A stretch of 64,000 nt of DNA, taken from assembly GCF_020443565.1 (NCBI RefSeq), contig NZ_JAIZZN010000020.1, forward strand, positions 1 to 64,000, given 5' to 3'. Source of the stretch: Clostridium sp. CS001. Its GTDB lineage: Bacteria > Bacillota > Clostridia > Clostridiales > Clostridiaceae. The first letter of the stretch is position 1. Each line of letters opens with the position of its first letter. A program made the position numbers and the translations under genes. Below, piece after piece: positions 9,865 to 18,839 of this stretch. Below the pieces are notes generated by a model. The model did no database searches, was not told the DNA's origin, and saw only the letters and a list, made by a program, of their open reading frames with translations.

Positions 9865-10689
9865 TTAAGCATTTGAAATATCCATACCATAAAATATCTC
9901 TACCATTTCTTTATCTAATTTTCGTATAATGTCACATTTTTCCTCTTCATTTAAATCTTCTTCTTTAATTTCAAATAAATAGTTGTCCAGTTCAAAACTA
10001 TTCAATTTCATTTTTGTATGAAATATATTGGATTGATATATATTCATATCAATTAAGTTGTACCTATTTATGGTTTCTTTAGCGATATAGTTTTGTATAG
10101 AGCTAATTTCATGATCTATAAAATGCTTTTCGCCGTCTATATCTCTAGTAAAACCTCTAACCCTATAATCAATAGTAATGATGTCTGAATCAAAACTATC
10201 TATTAAGTAGTTTAGAGCTTTTAATGGAGAGATAGTTCCACAGGTTGCTACATCTATATCTACTCTAAAAGTACTTATATTATTTTGAGGATGACTTTCA
10301 GGATAAGTGTGCACTGTTACATGGCTTTTATCTAAATGCCCCACAATATTTTCACGAATAGGAGTCAAAATCCCTCTATTGCAAGAAGGATCCACAACGT
10401 ATAATGGAATTTCTTCTTCTGAAATAAGTAAGGTTACACTTGCTCCTTGAGGGTCGTAATCCTGCTTTGCAACGTTTAGTACACAAGCACCTATTATTTC
10501 TGTAACATCAGTAAGAATTTTTGTTAGCCTCTCAGCATTATATTGTTCATCGATATACTCTATATATTTCTTTCGATCTTCTTCTGTTTTTGTATAACAA
10601 ATATCATAAATATTAAAACTTAATGATTTTGTTAAGTTATTGAATCCATATAGTTTTATCTTATTTTTATCATTCTTAGCCAACTTCAT
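9865..10689 (-). CDS. speD: S-adenosylmethionine decarboxylase proenzyme
   Basis: Supplies decarboxylated AdoMet for spermidine synthesis. At 274 residues it is the long, E. coli-type (class 1) SpeD, not the short Bacillus type. The self-cleavage site is in [14 protein letters not shown], giving the pyruvoyl group from Ser122 after Lys121. ATCG with Cys150 is the conserved active-site block. It stands alone between its own promoter and a strong terminator; no speE or other polyamine gene is beside it, so the partner aminopropyltransferase must be elsewhere. Confidence 0.96.
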   Translation of the reverse strand: MKLAKNDKNKIKLYGFNNLTKSLSFNIYDICYTKTEEDRKKYIEYIDEQYNAERLTKILTDVTEIIGACVLNVAKQDYDPQGASVTLLISEEEIPLYVVDPSCNRGILTPIRENIVGHLDKSHVTVHTYPESHPQNNISTFRVDIDVATCGTISPLKALNYLIDSFDSDIITIDYRVRGFTRDIDGEKHFIDHEISSIQNYIAKETINRYNLIDMNIYQSNIFHTKMKLNSFELDNYLFEIKEEDLNEEEKCDIIRKLDKEMVEIFYGMDISNA

Positions 10690-10720
10690 TCCCCATTTCT
10701 CTTAGACTTCTTCTAAAAAA

Positions 10721-10748
10721 ATTATATAACTTATAGCTTCAATGTCAA
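10721..10748 (-). promoter_or_regulatory. Promoter of speD
   Basis: Minus strand TTGACA (10743-10748), 16-bp spacer, TATAAT (10721-10726): both hexamers are perfect matches to the sigma-A consensus. The start would be about 25 nt ahead of the speD ATG, so the leader is short. Confidence 0.75.
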
Positions 10749-10803
10749 GATATAATTTTTTTATATACAATCATTTATATAATCATTTTATATAATTATT
10801 CAC

Positions 10804-10832
10804 TTGAAGTATATAGTTTTTAGCATTATAAT
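10804..10832 (+). promoter_or_regulatory. Promoter of asd
   Basis: TTGAAG (10804-10809), 17-bp spacer, TATAAT (10827-10832). Predicted leader of about 160 nt, AT-rich with one inverted repeat. Confidence 0.6.
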
Positions 10833-10998
10833 TACTTGTGATATTACACTTTTTATAAGTTTTATATTTATTAAAACTATTAACTTTATAACACTCTATG
10901 AATATATATATAAGTATATCATTTATATATTCATAAATATGTATATCAATAAAATTACTTGAATTATTCGAATCATTGGAATCGGAGGGATTAATGCA

Positions 10999-12075
10999 AT
11001 GGATAAAAAGTTAAAAGTTGGACTACTTGGTGGAACCGGTTTTGTTGGTCAGCGTCTTATTACTTTACTTAGCAATCACCCTTATTTTGAGATAGTTGTT
11101 ATTGCTGCTAGTGAGAACTCTGTAGGTAAAACCTATTATGAAGCAGTTAGTAAAAGATGGAAATTAAACTTACCTATGCCAAATAGCGTTAAAGATATGA
11201 TAATAAAAAATATAGATGAAGTTGATGAAATTAGCAGTATGGTTGACTTTGTATTTTGCGCAGTTAATATGCCCGCAAAGGAAACTCGTGAAATTGAAGA
11301 GCGATATGCAAAAGCTGAAACTCCTGTAGTTTCAAACAATTCTGCACATCGTAGCACTCCTGATGTGCCTATGGTTATTCCAGAAATTAATCCTGATCAC
11401 TTAGAATTAATTCACGCTCAACGTAAGCGCTTAGGCACTAAAAGAGGCTTTATTGTGGTTAAACCTAACTGCTCAATTCAAAGTTATGTTCCTGCTATAA
11501 GTGCACTCATGGAATTTAAACCCAAAAAAATATTAGCCTGCACTTATCAAGCTATATCTGGTTCCGGAAAAATATTTTCAGACTGGCCAGAAATAAGCGA
11601 TAATGTTATCCCTTATATAGGTGGAGAAGAAGAAAAGAGTGAACACGAACCCTTGAAAATATGGGGTAAGATGTCCAATGATAAAATAGTTGATGCCTGC
11701 GAACCTATAATCTCAACTCAGTGCATACGTGTACCTGTTTCAGATGGTCATTTAGCTGCTGTATATGTTTCCTTTGAAACTAAACCTTCAAAAGAAGCTA
11801 TCTTAGAAAATTGGGCAAATTTTAAAGGAAAGCTACAACTTCTTGGGCTGCCAAACGCTCCGGAGCAATTCTTAACTTACTTTGAAGAAAATGACAGACC
11901 TCAAACCAAGCTAGATAGAGATATTGAAAAAGGTATGGGTATATCCCTAGGAAGGCTACGCGAAGATAACCTATTTGACTATAAATTTGTCTGCCTATCC
12001 CATAACACTTTGCGTGGTGCAGCTGGTGGTGCTGTGCTTACTGCTGAGCTTTTAGTATCGCAAGGATTTCTTTAG
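10999..12075 (+). CDS. asd: Aspartate-semialdehyde dehydrogenase, archaeal/fungal type
   Basis: Reduces aspartyl phosphate to aspartate semialdehyde in the lysine, threonine, methionine and diaminopimelate pathways. The 358 residues carry the NADP-binding loop GGTGFVGQ (11-18), SNNSAHR (112-118), the active-site Cys158 in KPNCSIQ and the catalytic His251 in SDGHLAAVY. The NCS (rather than NCxT) active site and overall length fit the archaeal/fungal-type clade that also occurs in clostridia. GGAGGG precedes the ATG at 10999; an ATG six bases upstream is out of frame. It is monocistronic, and its stop codon touches a REP-like palindrome serving as terminator. Confidence 0.95.
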   Translation: MDKKLKVGLLGGTGFVGQRLITLLSNHPYFEIVVIAASENSVGKTYYEAVSKRWKLNLPMPNSVKDMIIKNIDEVDEISSMVDFVFCAVNMPAKETREIEERYAKAETPVVSNNSAHRSTPDVPMVIPEINPDHLELIHAQRKRLGTKRGFIVVKPNCSIQSYVPAISALMEFKPKKILACTYQAISGSGKIFSDWPEISDNVIPYIGGEEEKSEHEPLKIWGKMSNDKIVDACEPIISTQCIRVPVSDGHLAAVYVSFETKPSKEAILENWANFKGKLQLLGLPNAPEQFLTYFEENDRPQTKLDRDIEKGMGISLGRLREDNLFDYKFVCLSHNTLRGAAGGAVLTAELLVSQGFL

Positions 12076-12118
12076 GGACGGTTCACAACTAAACGTAGTT
12101 TAGTTGTGAACCTTTTTT
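12075..12118. repeat. GGGACGGTT-type palindrome acting as asd terminator
   Basis: GGGACGGTTCACAAC (12075-12089) is a member of the dispersed repeat family. From 12080 to 12112 it forms a perfect 15-bp stem (GGTTCACAACTAAAC with its complement, 3-nt loop GTA) and is followed by TTTTTT, a textbook terminator for asd. It overlaps the asd stop codon at one end, and its inner part (12089-12112) encodes the last residues and stop of the convergent cbiT. Confidence 0.85.
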
Positions 12119-12670
12119 ACCACTTACTATAAATATGGGATTGTTACCCATTAACATGTAACTTTGACCTTTTGTCTTACTTACCTGAAGTTGTACACAT
12201 TCCACCTCGTAATTCAAGGATTTTAAGGCTTCCATTGCCTTATACAAATTGTTTATAGTAATAAAGTTTAAAACGATATTTTTATCTTTTTTAAGTTTGC
12301 TCCCATAAGTTATGATAATTTCAGCTATATTCCCGCCACTTCCACCTACAAATATTGCATCAAACTCACCTGTTATGTCAGATTCTATCTCCATGGCTTC
12401 TGCACTTATTATTTCTAAATTATTAGCTTTAAATTTTTCTTTGTTTTGTTTTATAATCTCCAACGCTTCCTCATCTTTTTCTATTGCTATTACTTCACCC
12501 TTTTCGCATATCTTAGCCATCTGAATACTTACTGACCCAGTTCCTGCTCCAATATCTAAAACTCTATACTCTTCTTCAAGCTCTAGTTTTGCTATACTTA
12601 ATATTCTTACTTCTTCTTTTGTCATAGGGCAATTGCCTCTTATAAATTCATGATCTTTAATAAATCTCAT
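12089..12670 (-). CDS. cbiT: Cobalt-precorrin-6B C15-methyltransferase (decarboxylating)
   Basis: Catalyses C15 methylation and acetate decarboxylation in anaerobic B12 synthesis. The 193 residues match stand-alone CbiT. GNCPMTKEEVR (12-22) and the SAM-binding VLDIGAGTGSVSIQ (37-50) are diagnostic. The gene reads in the same direction as the hem/cbi operon upstream but is separated from it by the RAYT gene. Its C-terminal GSQLNYV and stop codon are written by the REP-like palindrome that terminates asd, so the natural C-terminus has probably been altered. The core domain ends before that point, so function is likely kept. No cbiE fusion or other cbi ring-contraction genes are in this window. 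Confidence 0.93.
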   Translation of the reverse strand: MRFIKDHEFIRGNCPMTKEEVRILSIAKLELEEEYRVLDIGAGTGSVSIQMAKICEKGEVIAIEKDEEALEIIKQNKEKFKANNLEIISAEAMEIESDITGEFDAIFVGGSGGNIAEIIITYGSKLKKDKNIVLNFITINNLYKAMEALKSLNYEVECVQLQVSKTKGQSYMLMGNNPIFIVSGKKGSQLNYV

Positions 12671-12692
12671 ATTTTGAACACCTCCAATTAGT

Positions 12693-12713
12693 GGGGACGG
12701 TTAACAACTTTTT
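12693..12713 (+). repeat. GGGGACGGTTAACAAC half-repeat
   Basis: A single arm of the dispersed repeat, followed by TTTTT, positioned 23 bp upstream of the cbiT start and about 230 bp beyond the end of the transposase gene. With the palindrome at 13935-13990 it brackets the transposase. Confidence 0.85.
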
Positions 12714-12940
12714 AAATAATTAATTAGGCTTGTACTAACAAACTTTTATATATAATCTTTAATTTAAATCACATAAATTAAGCCCTTTTATTTATCTAGA
12801 ATAAATCTATTAATTTTAAAAAATGCTTGTCCAATTTCAATAGTATTATTATATAGGAATATTGTATCAGAAAGTTTTTTAATTAATTTTTGAAACAAAT
12901 CAACAATGTTATTGATTTCTTTTTTAAAATTAACAATAAC

Positions 12941-13855
12941 TCAACAAATTTTAGACTTAATAAAGTCTTCAATAATATTTGTATGTTTATTACCTTCTCC
13001 AATTAGTTCTATACCAATTGTGCTTAGCTTTGATACTCTAGACTGAGTGATGTTTCCAAGTATATTACATATATCACTAGATTTAAAGTTGCACAGACTT
13101 CTCATCATAACCACTATAAGTGCCTTTACATGTACAATATTTCTACTATACTTCATATGAATCATAACCTTTGGTATATTCATCTTTGAAGATACAAATT
13201 TTATTATATCCTCTGGTTTAGATTCCCTTATAATTATTTTCCTTTGACTTCTATAATCTGTTTCTTCATCTTTAAATTCCATTTCTTCTTTTAATTTTTC
13301 TTCATTACACTTAAAAACTTTATTATAATATTTCTTTCTGGCAGCTTTCAGGTTTTTTCCGAAAAAACTCATAATGAAATCATAATCAACTATGTTTAAA
13401 TAATCTCGTGCCTTTCCTATATATATTCCTAAACTAGAAAAGGCATATTTTTCTGGACATTCTTTAAATTCTGCAATAGATATAGGATTATTATGTATAT
13501 ACAACGATACAGTCTTCAAATATTTTTCATTATCCACTATTTTGCTCATAAATCTATCTTTAAAAAGATGCCCCTCACGCATATACTTCTTATTATAATA
13601 TATTGCATAAGAAAGGTTTATTCCATGCATAACTTTTGATATATCTGCTCCATTTGCATCAATCAATAAGTGTATATGGTTATTCATAAGACAGTATCCA
13701 TAAATTTTAACTTTATAAATTGTCTTATATTTCTTTATAATTAATAAATATTTTTCTTTATCCTCATCATCCTTGAATAACTTAACCTCGCTTATACATT
13801 TAGACATAATATGAAATATAGATTCTATTGTCTTTTGTCTTGCCTTTCTTGCCAT
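12941..13855 (-). CDS. REP-associated tyrosine transposase-like protein (Y1/IS200 family) with DnaA-like C-terminus
   Basis: HUH single-strand nuclease of the Y1 family. Residues 1-150 hold FHIMSK, the HUH motif NNHIHLLID with His60 and His62, and YIHNNPI with the candidate catalytic Tyr119. Residues about 205-304 form an extra domain (IRESKPEDIIKFVSSKMNIP ... QSRVSKLSTIG) that resembles the helix-turn-helix DNA-binding domain IV of DnaA; this is by motif memory, not by alignment. It lies inside the hem/cbi operon, in the operon's sense. Palindromic repeats of its flanks recur elsewhere in the window, the usual picture for RAYTs, which are typically single-copy and act on REP sequences. The motifs look intact, so it may be functional. 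Confidence 0.88.
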   Translation of the reverse strand: MARKARQKTIESIFHIMSKCISEVKLFKDDEDKEKYLLIIKKYKTIYKVKIYGYCLMNNHIHLLIDANGADISKVMHGINLSYAIYYNKKYMREGHLFKDRFMSKIVDNEKYLKTVSLYIHNNPISIAEFKECPEKYAFSSLGIYIGKARDYLNIVDYDFIMSFFGKNLKAARKKYYNKVFKCNEEKLKEEMEFKDEETDYRSQRKIIIRESKPEDIIKFVSSKMNIPKVMIHMKYSRNIVHVKALIVVMMRSLCNFKSSDICNILGNITQSRVSKLSTIGIELIGEGNKHTNIIEDFIKSKIC

Positions 13856-13934
13856 AAAAACTACCTCTCTTCATAGACTTTTCTTCGAATTCTTGCCTAT
13901 GCATTGAGTTAATATTCAAGTTTTAAAAATATTA

Positions 13935-13990
13935 GGGGACGGTTAACAACTTTTAAAACTTTAGTTTTTTTAAAAGTTGTTAACCGTCCC
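13935..13990. repeat. Full GGGACGGTTAACAAC palindrome beside the RAYT gene
   Basis: GGGACGGTTAACAAC begins the left arm (13936-13958), and 13968-13990 is its exact complement: 23 bp arms with a 9-nt loop that can itself pair further. It ends seven bases from the hemL stop codon, so it may also act on the end of the hemL message. Confidence 0.92.
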
Positions 13991-13997
13991 TAACTAT

Positions 13998-15278
13998 CTA
14001 TAGGTTACTGTCAAAGTTTGCAAATGCCTTCAAAAACTTTTCAATATCCTCTTCTGTATGTTTAACACATAAGAATATTGCCTCAAATTGAGAAGGAGCA
14101 ATATTTATTCCATTTCTGATCATATGTTCAAAATATCTTGCAAATAGCAACGTATCACAGGTTTTGGCATCTTCATATGTCTTAACTTGCTTCGTTTGTG
14201 TAAAGAAAGCTGTAAGCATTGAACCGCATCTATTAACTACCATAGGTATTCCTTTTTCTTTTGCAATCTCTAGTAAGCCCTTTTGAAGCTTATCTCCCAG
14301 CTTATCCATGTGTTCATACAATCCAGGGTTATTATAAAGCTTAGTTAATGTTTCATAACCTGCTGCCATTACTACAGGGTTTCCAGACATTGTTCCTGCT
14401 TGATAAACTGGTCCCATAGGTGCTAACAACTCCATAATTTCTCTTTTCCCGCCATAAGCACCACAAGGAAGTCCTCCGCCCATTATCTTAGCATAAGTTA
14501 TTAGATCAGGAGATACTCCATAAAGACTTTGCGCCCCTTTATATGCTACTCTAAAGCCGCTCATTACTTCATCAAAGATAAGTAAACTTTTATATTTATC
14601 ACATAAATTTCTAAGTTCCAATAGAAACTCTTTTTCAGCAGGTATAACTCCCATATTACCAGCTACTGGCTCAATGATTATACCGGCTATATCTTCACCA
14701 TATTTCTCAAATAATATTTTCACACTGTCTATATCATTGTAATTTGCTATTAATGTGTTCATAATGCTTTCTTTTGGAACTCCTGCCGAGCCAGCTATAC
14801 CCTCTGTCATAACTCCTGAACCAGCCTCTACAAGAAACCCTTCGAAATGTCCATGGTAACAGCCTGCAAATTTTATTATTTTACTTTTTCCTGTGTACCC
14901 TCTTGCAAGCTTAACTGCACTCATTGTAGCTTCCGTACCCGAGTTAACCATTCTAACCATATCTACATTATCTAATGTAGTGCAAATATGCTTGGCTACT
15001 TTTAACTCTAATTCTGTAGGTGCACCAAAGGCAATTGAATCTGCACATGTGTTTTGTATAGCTCTTACTACATCTTCATCACTATGGCCAAGTATCATGG
15101 GTCCCCAAGCACATACGAAATCTACATATTCATTTCCCTCTTCATCATATATGTAAGCCCCTTTACCCTTTTTAATAATTGGAGGAGTTACAGTTACATC
15201 TTTAAAAGCTCTAACCGGGCTATTAACTCCACCAGGCATATATTGTTTTGATTCATTAAAAATATTTAAATTTCTCAC
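13998..15278 (-). CDS. hemL: Glutamate-1-semialdehyde 2,1-aminomutase
   Basis: PLP enzyme producing 5-aminolevulinate, second step of the C5 tetrapyrrole route after HemA. It has 426 residues with [11 protein letters not shown] at 15-25, [13 protein letters not shown] at 110-122 and the PLP Lys264 in AKIMGGGLP. The start is a GTG with GAGAGG 10 bp upstream. It follows hemB by 36 bp. Downstream the operon is interrupted by the REP palindrome and the RAYT gene before cbiT. Confidence 0.96.
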   Translation of the reverse strand: MRNLNIFNESKQYMPGGVNSPVRAFKDVTVTPPIIKKGKGAYIYDEEGNEYVDFVCAWGPMILGHSDEDVVRAIQNTCADSIAFGAPTELELKVAKHICTTLDNVDMVRMVNSGTEATMSAVKLARGYTGKSKIIKFAGCYHGHFEGFLVEAGSGVMTEGIAGSAGVPKESIMNTLIANYNDIDSVKILFEKYGEDIAGIIIEPVAGNMGVIPAEKEFLLELRNLCDKYKSLLIFDEVMSGFRVAYKGAQSLYGVSPDLITYAKIMGGGLPCGAYGGKREIMELLAPMGPVYQAGTMSGNPVVMAAGYETLTKLYNNPGLYEHMDKLGDKLQKGLLEIAKEKGIPMVVNRCGSMLTAFFTQTKQVKTYEDAKTCDTLLFARYFEHMIRNGINIAPSQFEAIFLCVKHTEEDIEKFLKAFANFDSNL

Positions 15279-15314
15279 AGTAATTTCCTCTCTTCTTAAT
15301 ATTATTTTTGAAGC

Positions 15315-16280
15315 CTACCCTCTTATCCACCTACATAAATCAAGTGCATAATAAGTAATTATCATATCTGCTCCTGCTCTTTTCATTGAAACATGCATCT
15401 CCATAGCTACAGCTCTTTCATCAATTAAGCCAAGCTTTGCAGCTGATTTTACCATAGCAAACTCTCCACTAACACTATAGGCTGCTACAGGCACATCATG
15501 TCTATCTCTGGCCCATCTTACTACATCTAAATATGATAGTGCTGGTTTTACCATTATGATGTCTGCTCCCTCTTCAATATCGCACTCTATTTCTCTCATT
15601 GCTTCTCTAATATTTGCCGGGTCCATTTGATAAGTTTTTCTATCACCAAATTGTGGCGCAGAATCTGCTGCTTCTCTAAATGGGCCATAAAATGCTGAAG
15701 AATATTTTGCACTATAAGCCATTATAGATATATGTTTAAAGTTATTTTCATCTAAAATCTTTCTTATTGCATATACACGCCCATCCATCATATCTGAGGG
15801 TGCTATCATGTCTGCTCCTGCTAGTGCATGAGATAGTGCTATTTCAGCAATATATTTTAAACTTTTATCATTATCAACCTTTGAACCTTCCAATACTCCA
15901 CAATGACCATGACTTGTATATTGGCACATGCATACATCAGTTATTATAAATAAATCCTTTGATAATTCCCTTACTTTTTTAATTGCCTTTTGAACGACAC
16001 CACCATTATCATAAGCTCCACAGCCAACTTCATCTTTATGATCCGGCAATCCAAATAGCATTATTCCACGTACGCCTACTTCTTCAACTTCACTAATAAT
16101 TTCATGAAGTCTATCTATTGAAAAGTGATAGTTCCCTGGCATAGAAGATATTTCTTCTTTGATATTTTCACCTTCTACCACAAATATAGGGAATATAAAG
16201 TCCGCTGAAGTTAATACTGTTTCTCTCACTAAATCTCTTATATTTCTTGTTTCTCTTAATCTTCTATTTCTTTTAAACAT
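15315..16280 (-). CDS. hemB: Delta-aminolevulinic acid dehydratase (porphobilinogen synthase)
   Basis: Condenses two 5-aminolevulinates to porphobilinogen. Length 321. The two Schiff-base lysines are Lys192 (MAYSAKYSSAFYGP) and Lys245 (MVKPALSYLD). Cysteines 117, 119 and 127 in DVCMCQYTSHGHCG form the zinc site. It sits between cobA-hemD (119 bp gap) and hemL (34 bp gap) in the tetrapyrrole operon. Confidence 0.97.
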   Translation of the reverse strand: MFKRNRRLRETRNIRDLVRETVLTSADFIFPIFVVEGENIKEEISSMPGNYHFSIDRLHEIISEVEEVGVRGIMLFGLPDHKDEVGCGAYDNGGVVQKAIKKVRELSKDLFIITDVCMCQYTSHGHCGVLEGSKVDNDKSLKYIAEIALSHALAGADMIAPSDMMDGRVYAIRKILDENNFKHISIMAYSAKYSSAFYGPFREAADSAPQFGDRKTYQMDPANIREAMREIECDIEEGADIIMVKPALSYLDVVRWARDRHDVPVAAYSVSGEFAMVKSAAKLGLIDERAVAMEMHVSMKRAGADMIITYYALDLCRWIRG

Positions 16281-16352
16281 AGTTATCCACTCCTAATTAA
16301 ATAAATTATGATTTTATCCACAAGTTGTTATTAAATAGTCCTCTAAGTGTTA

Positions 16353-16383
16353 TTAAATCATCATCTGCCATGCTACAATATTA
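16353..16383 (+). repeat. 31-bp dispersed repeat, copy 1
   Basis: This segment, beginning TTAAATCATCATCTGC and ending CAATATTA, is 27/31 identical to 55717-55747 (differences at positions 12, 17, 18 and 23). It lies in the 119-bp gap between hemB and cobA-hemD. Function unknown. Confidence 0.7.
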
Positions 16384-16399
16384 ACAACTCGCTATAATC

Positions 16400-17857
16400 T
16401 TATATCTCCATAAGTTTGCGCAGAATACCTTCACTACTGTATTCGTCGCACATAATAGCTTCTACACCTTGCTCTGAAAGTGCCTTTGCAGTAATAGAGC
16501 CTATTGCTAATGCTGTTTTTGATTTTATAGTTTCAATACCTACCATGGTAATCATATTTTTTACTATAGAAGGTGAAGTAAAGACTATAGCATCTACATC
16601 CTTTATTTCGTCTTCATACCTTGATTTGCCACATAGTGTTTCATAGGTAAAAACCTCATCCACATTACATTTAATTTCTCTTAATTGCTCCACCAAATAA
16701 GGTCTTGCATCTTTAGACCTTGGTACTAAAATTTTATCCCCTGCTTTTACATGAGTCTTCATTTCCTCAAATAAACTTTCAGCAACAAAATGTTTTGCAA
16801 CTATTTCAGGTACAATTCCTCTATCTCTTATAGCCTCTGCAGTAGCTGGGCCTATGGCTGCAATTTTGGCTTTCAATTTTCTAATATCAAATTCCATGTC
16901 CTTTAGATAATTAAAAAATATATTTACTCCATTTACACTTGTTAAAGCTACAAAATCATATTCAGTAAACTTTGTCTTGTAAGCATCTAAGTTACAGCAG
17001 GTATTCGTAAATTCAATGGAATTTATCTCAAGCACTTCTGCTCCCAGGTCTAATAAACTTTCTCTAAGTTCCTTTGATTGAGCCTTTGAACGTGTTATAC
17101 AAATATTCTTTCCGAATAAAGGTTTTTTCTCATACCAATTGAACTGTTCGTTAAATTTAATCACTTCCCCAACTACAATAATGCAAGGGGATGATATTTC
17201 TGACCTTTGTACTTTGACCAAAATATCTTCTAAATTCCCTACTACCTTCTTTTGTTTTGAGGTAGTTCCCCTCATTATTACTGCACAGGGGGTATTTTTA
17301 CTTTTTCCATTAGATATAAGACTTTCTGTAATCTTTTCTAGGTTTTTAAATCCCATCATGAAAACCAAGGTTCCTTCTAGCCTTGCCACTGCATCCCAGT
17401 CAATATTAAGCTTTTCTGCGGTCATGGCAGTGAATATGTGAAAGCTTTGCGCTATACCTCTGTGTGTGATAGGTATCCCAGCATAATTTAGCACAGCTAT
17501 CGGTGAGGTTATTCCAGGTATAACTTCAAATTCAATATTTTCCTCTATAAGTGCTAAAGCTTCCTCTCCACCACGCCCAAATACAAAGGGGTCTCCACCC
17601 TTTACTCTTCCAACAACATGACCCTTTTTAGCTAAATCTACTAGCATGTCATTTATTTCTTCTTGAGTTTTGTAGTGACATCCTGGCTCTTTTCCACAAT
17701 AGTATATTTCACAATCTTCGCTTAAATATTTAAGTACGCTTGTACTTGCTAACCTATCATACATAACTGCAGTACACTTCTCTAACATTCTAATAGCCTT
17801 TAAGGTTATTAGTTCCTCATCTCCCGGGCCCACTCCCATTAAATATACCTTTCCCAT
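16400..17857 (-). CDS. cobA-hemD: Fused uroporphyrinogen-III C-methyltransferase / uroporphyrinogen-III synthase
   Basis: A bifunctional protein of 485 residues common in clostridia. Residues 1 to about 240 are the SUMT (CobA) half: VYLMGVGPGDEELITLKA at the N-terminus, GRVKGGDPFVFGRGGEEA, and the GIAQSFHIFTA segment. Residues about 248-485 are HemD, which closes and inverts ring D of hydroxymethylbilane. Together they turn the HemC product into precorrin-2, skipping release of uroporphyrinogen III. This argues that the flux of the operon goes to B12 and siroheme rather than haem. Upstream neighbour hemC is 93 bp away. Confidence 0.95.
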   Translation of the reverse strand: MGKVYLMGVGPGDEELITLKAIRMLEKCTAVMYDRLASTSVLKYLSEDCEIYYCGKEPGCHYKTQEEINDMLVDLAKKGHVVGRVKGGDPFVFGRGGEEALALIEENIEFEVIPGITSPIAVLNYAGIPITHRGIAQSFHIFTAMTAEKLNIDWDAVARLEGTLVFMMGFKNLEKITESLISNGKSKNTPCAVIMRGTTSKQKKVVGNLEDILVKVQRSEISSPCIIVVGEVIKFNEQFNWYEKKPLFGKNICITRSKAQSKELRESLLDLGAEVLEINSIEFTNTCCNLDAYKTKFTEYDFVALTSVNGVNIFFNYLKDMEFDIRKLKAKIAAIGPATAEAIRDRGIVPEIVAKHFVAESLFEEMKTHVKAGDKILVPRSKDARPYLVEQLREIKCNVDEVFTYETLCGKSRYEDEIKDVDAIVFTSPSIVKNMITMVGIETIKSKTALAIGSITAKALSEQGVEAIMCDEYSSEGILRKLMEI

Positions 17858-17950
17858 TGGTTTCTCCCCTCTATCTTTCAGCTAGACACCTTCAAATAAA
17901 TAACAAGTCAAAGATGCTAACATATTTATTAATCGCAACTTATCTTTTAT

Positions 17951-18826
17951 TTAATTATTTTCTAAAATCTTTTTAGCTAAAGCAATGCCGAGTTCTATAT
18001 AATTATTCTTTTGTCCTGAAAGTTGCTTTTTAATAATTTCTCCTTGGACTTCATATATTCCAAGCATATGCATAGTTTCGCCTTCAAGATACGCATATGC
18101 CCCTATGCAAGAATGACAATCTCCATGAAGCGTTGCCATGAAGCTTCTTTCTGCATCTACGCAAATTCTAGCCTCATTACAATCTAACTTTTTAATCATA
18201 TCTATTTGTGGATGATTTTTAACCATCTCAATACCTAATGCACCTTGCGCTACTGCTGGTACCATATCAGTTGGTTCAAAATAATTAGTAATTATATTCT
18301 CCATATCTAGCCTTTTTAGTCCTGCTGCTGCTAATATTATACCATCTAGATTTTCCGTTTCTATTTTCATTATCCTAGTCTGTACATTCCCTCTTATAGG
18401 TACAATTTCTACATCTGGTCTTAGTATCTTAACCTGCGCACCACGTCTTATACTACTAGTACCTATTCTTGCACCCTTAGGTAAGTCGTAGAAGCTAATG
18501 TTATTAAAGGCAATAAAAGCATCCCTAACATCTTCTCTAACTGGAATTGCCACTATTTCAAACTCCTCTGGTATATCATATGGTACATCTTTCATGCTAT
18601 GCACTGCAATATCAGCTCTTTGCTCTAGCATTGCAATCTCAATTTCCTTTACAAAAAGTCCCTTACCTCCTATTTTATCTAATGTAACATCTAATATCTT
18701 ATCTCCCTTAGTTTCAATAAGTACCTTTTCACCATCAAAGTTAAGCTTTTCTTTAATCATGTCAATAACAGTATTTGCTTGTACTTGGGCAAGCTGACTT
18801 CTCCTAGTTCCTATATTAATTTTCAA
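17951..18826 (-). CDS. hemC: Porphobilinogen deaminase (hydroxymethylbilane synthase)
   Basis: Polymerises four porphobilinogens into hydroxymethylbilane. Length 291. [11 protein letters not shown] (6-16), [17 protein letters not shown] (75-80) and [10 protein letters not shown] are all present. The dipyrromethane-cofactor cysteine aligns with Cys237 in [13 protein letters not shown]. The usual proline two residues before IG is a second cysteine (Cys240), a small oddity. It starts 13 bp after the precorrin-2 dehydrogenase-like gene, in the same operon. Confidence 0.96.
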   Translation of the reverse strand: MKINIGTRRSQLAQVQANTVIDMIKEKLNFDGEKVLIETKGDKILDVTLDKIGGKGLFVKEIEIAMLEQRADIAVHSMKDVPYDIPEEFEIVAIPVREDVRDAFIAFNNISFYDLPKGARIGTSSIRRGAQVKILRPDVEIVPIRGNVQTRIMKIETENLDGIILAAAGLKRLDMENIITNYFEPTDMVPAVAQGALGIEMVKNHPQIDMIKKLDCNEARICVDAERSFMATLHGDCHSCIGAYAYLEGETMHMLGIYEVQGEIIKKQLSGQKNNYIELGIALAKKILENN

Positions 18827-18839
18827 ATCCTATTCCCCC

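Larger units (their letters stand above)
10690..10998. other. Divergent speD/asd intergenic region
   Basis: 309 bp holding the two promoters listed separately, and a perfect 12-bp inverted repeat TATGAATATATA/TATATATTCATA (10897-10908, 10924-10935) in the asd leader. Just before the asd ribosome site are three GAATYATT-like units. No lysine riboswitch, T-box or S-box pattern was recognised. Confidence 0.6.

Noticed and set aside
10833-10998. Lysine riboswitch or T-box in the asd leader
   Set aside because: None of the conserved blocks of either element is present; only AT-rich stems.
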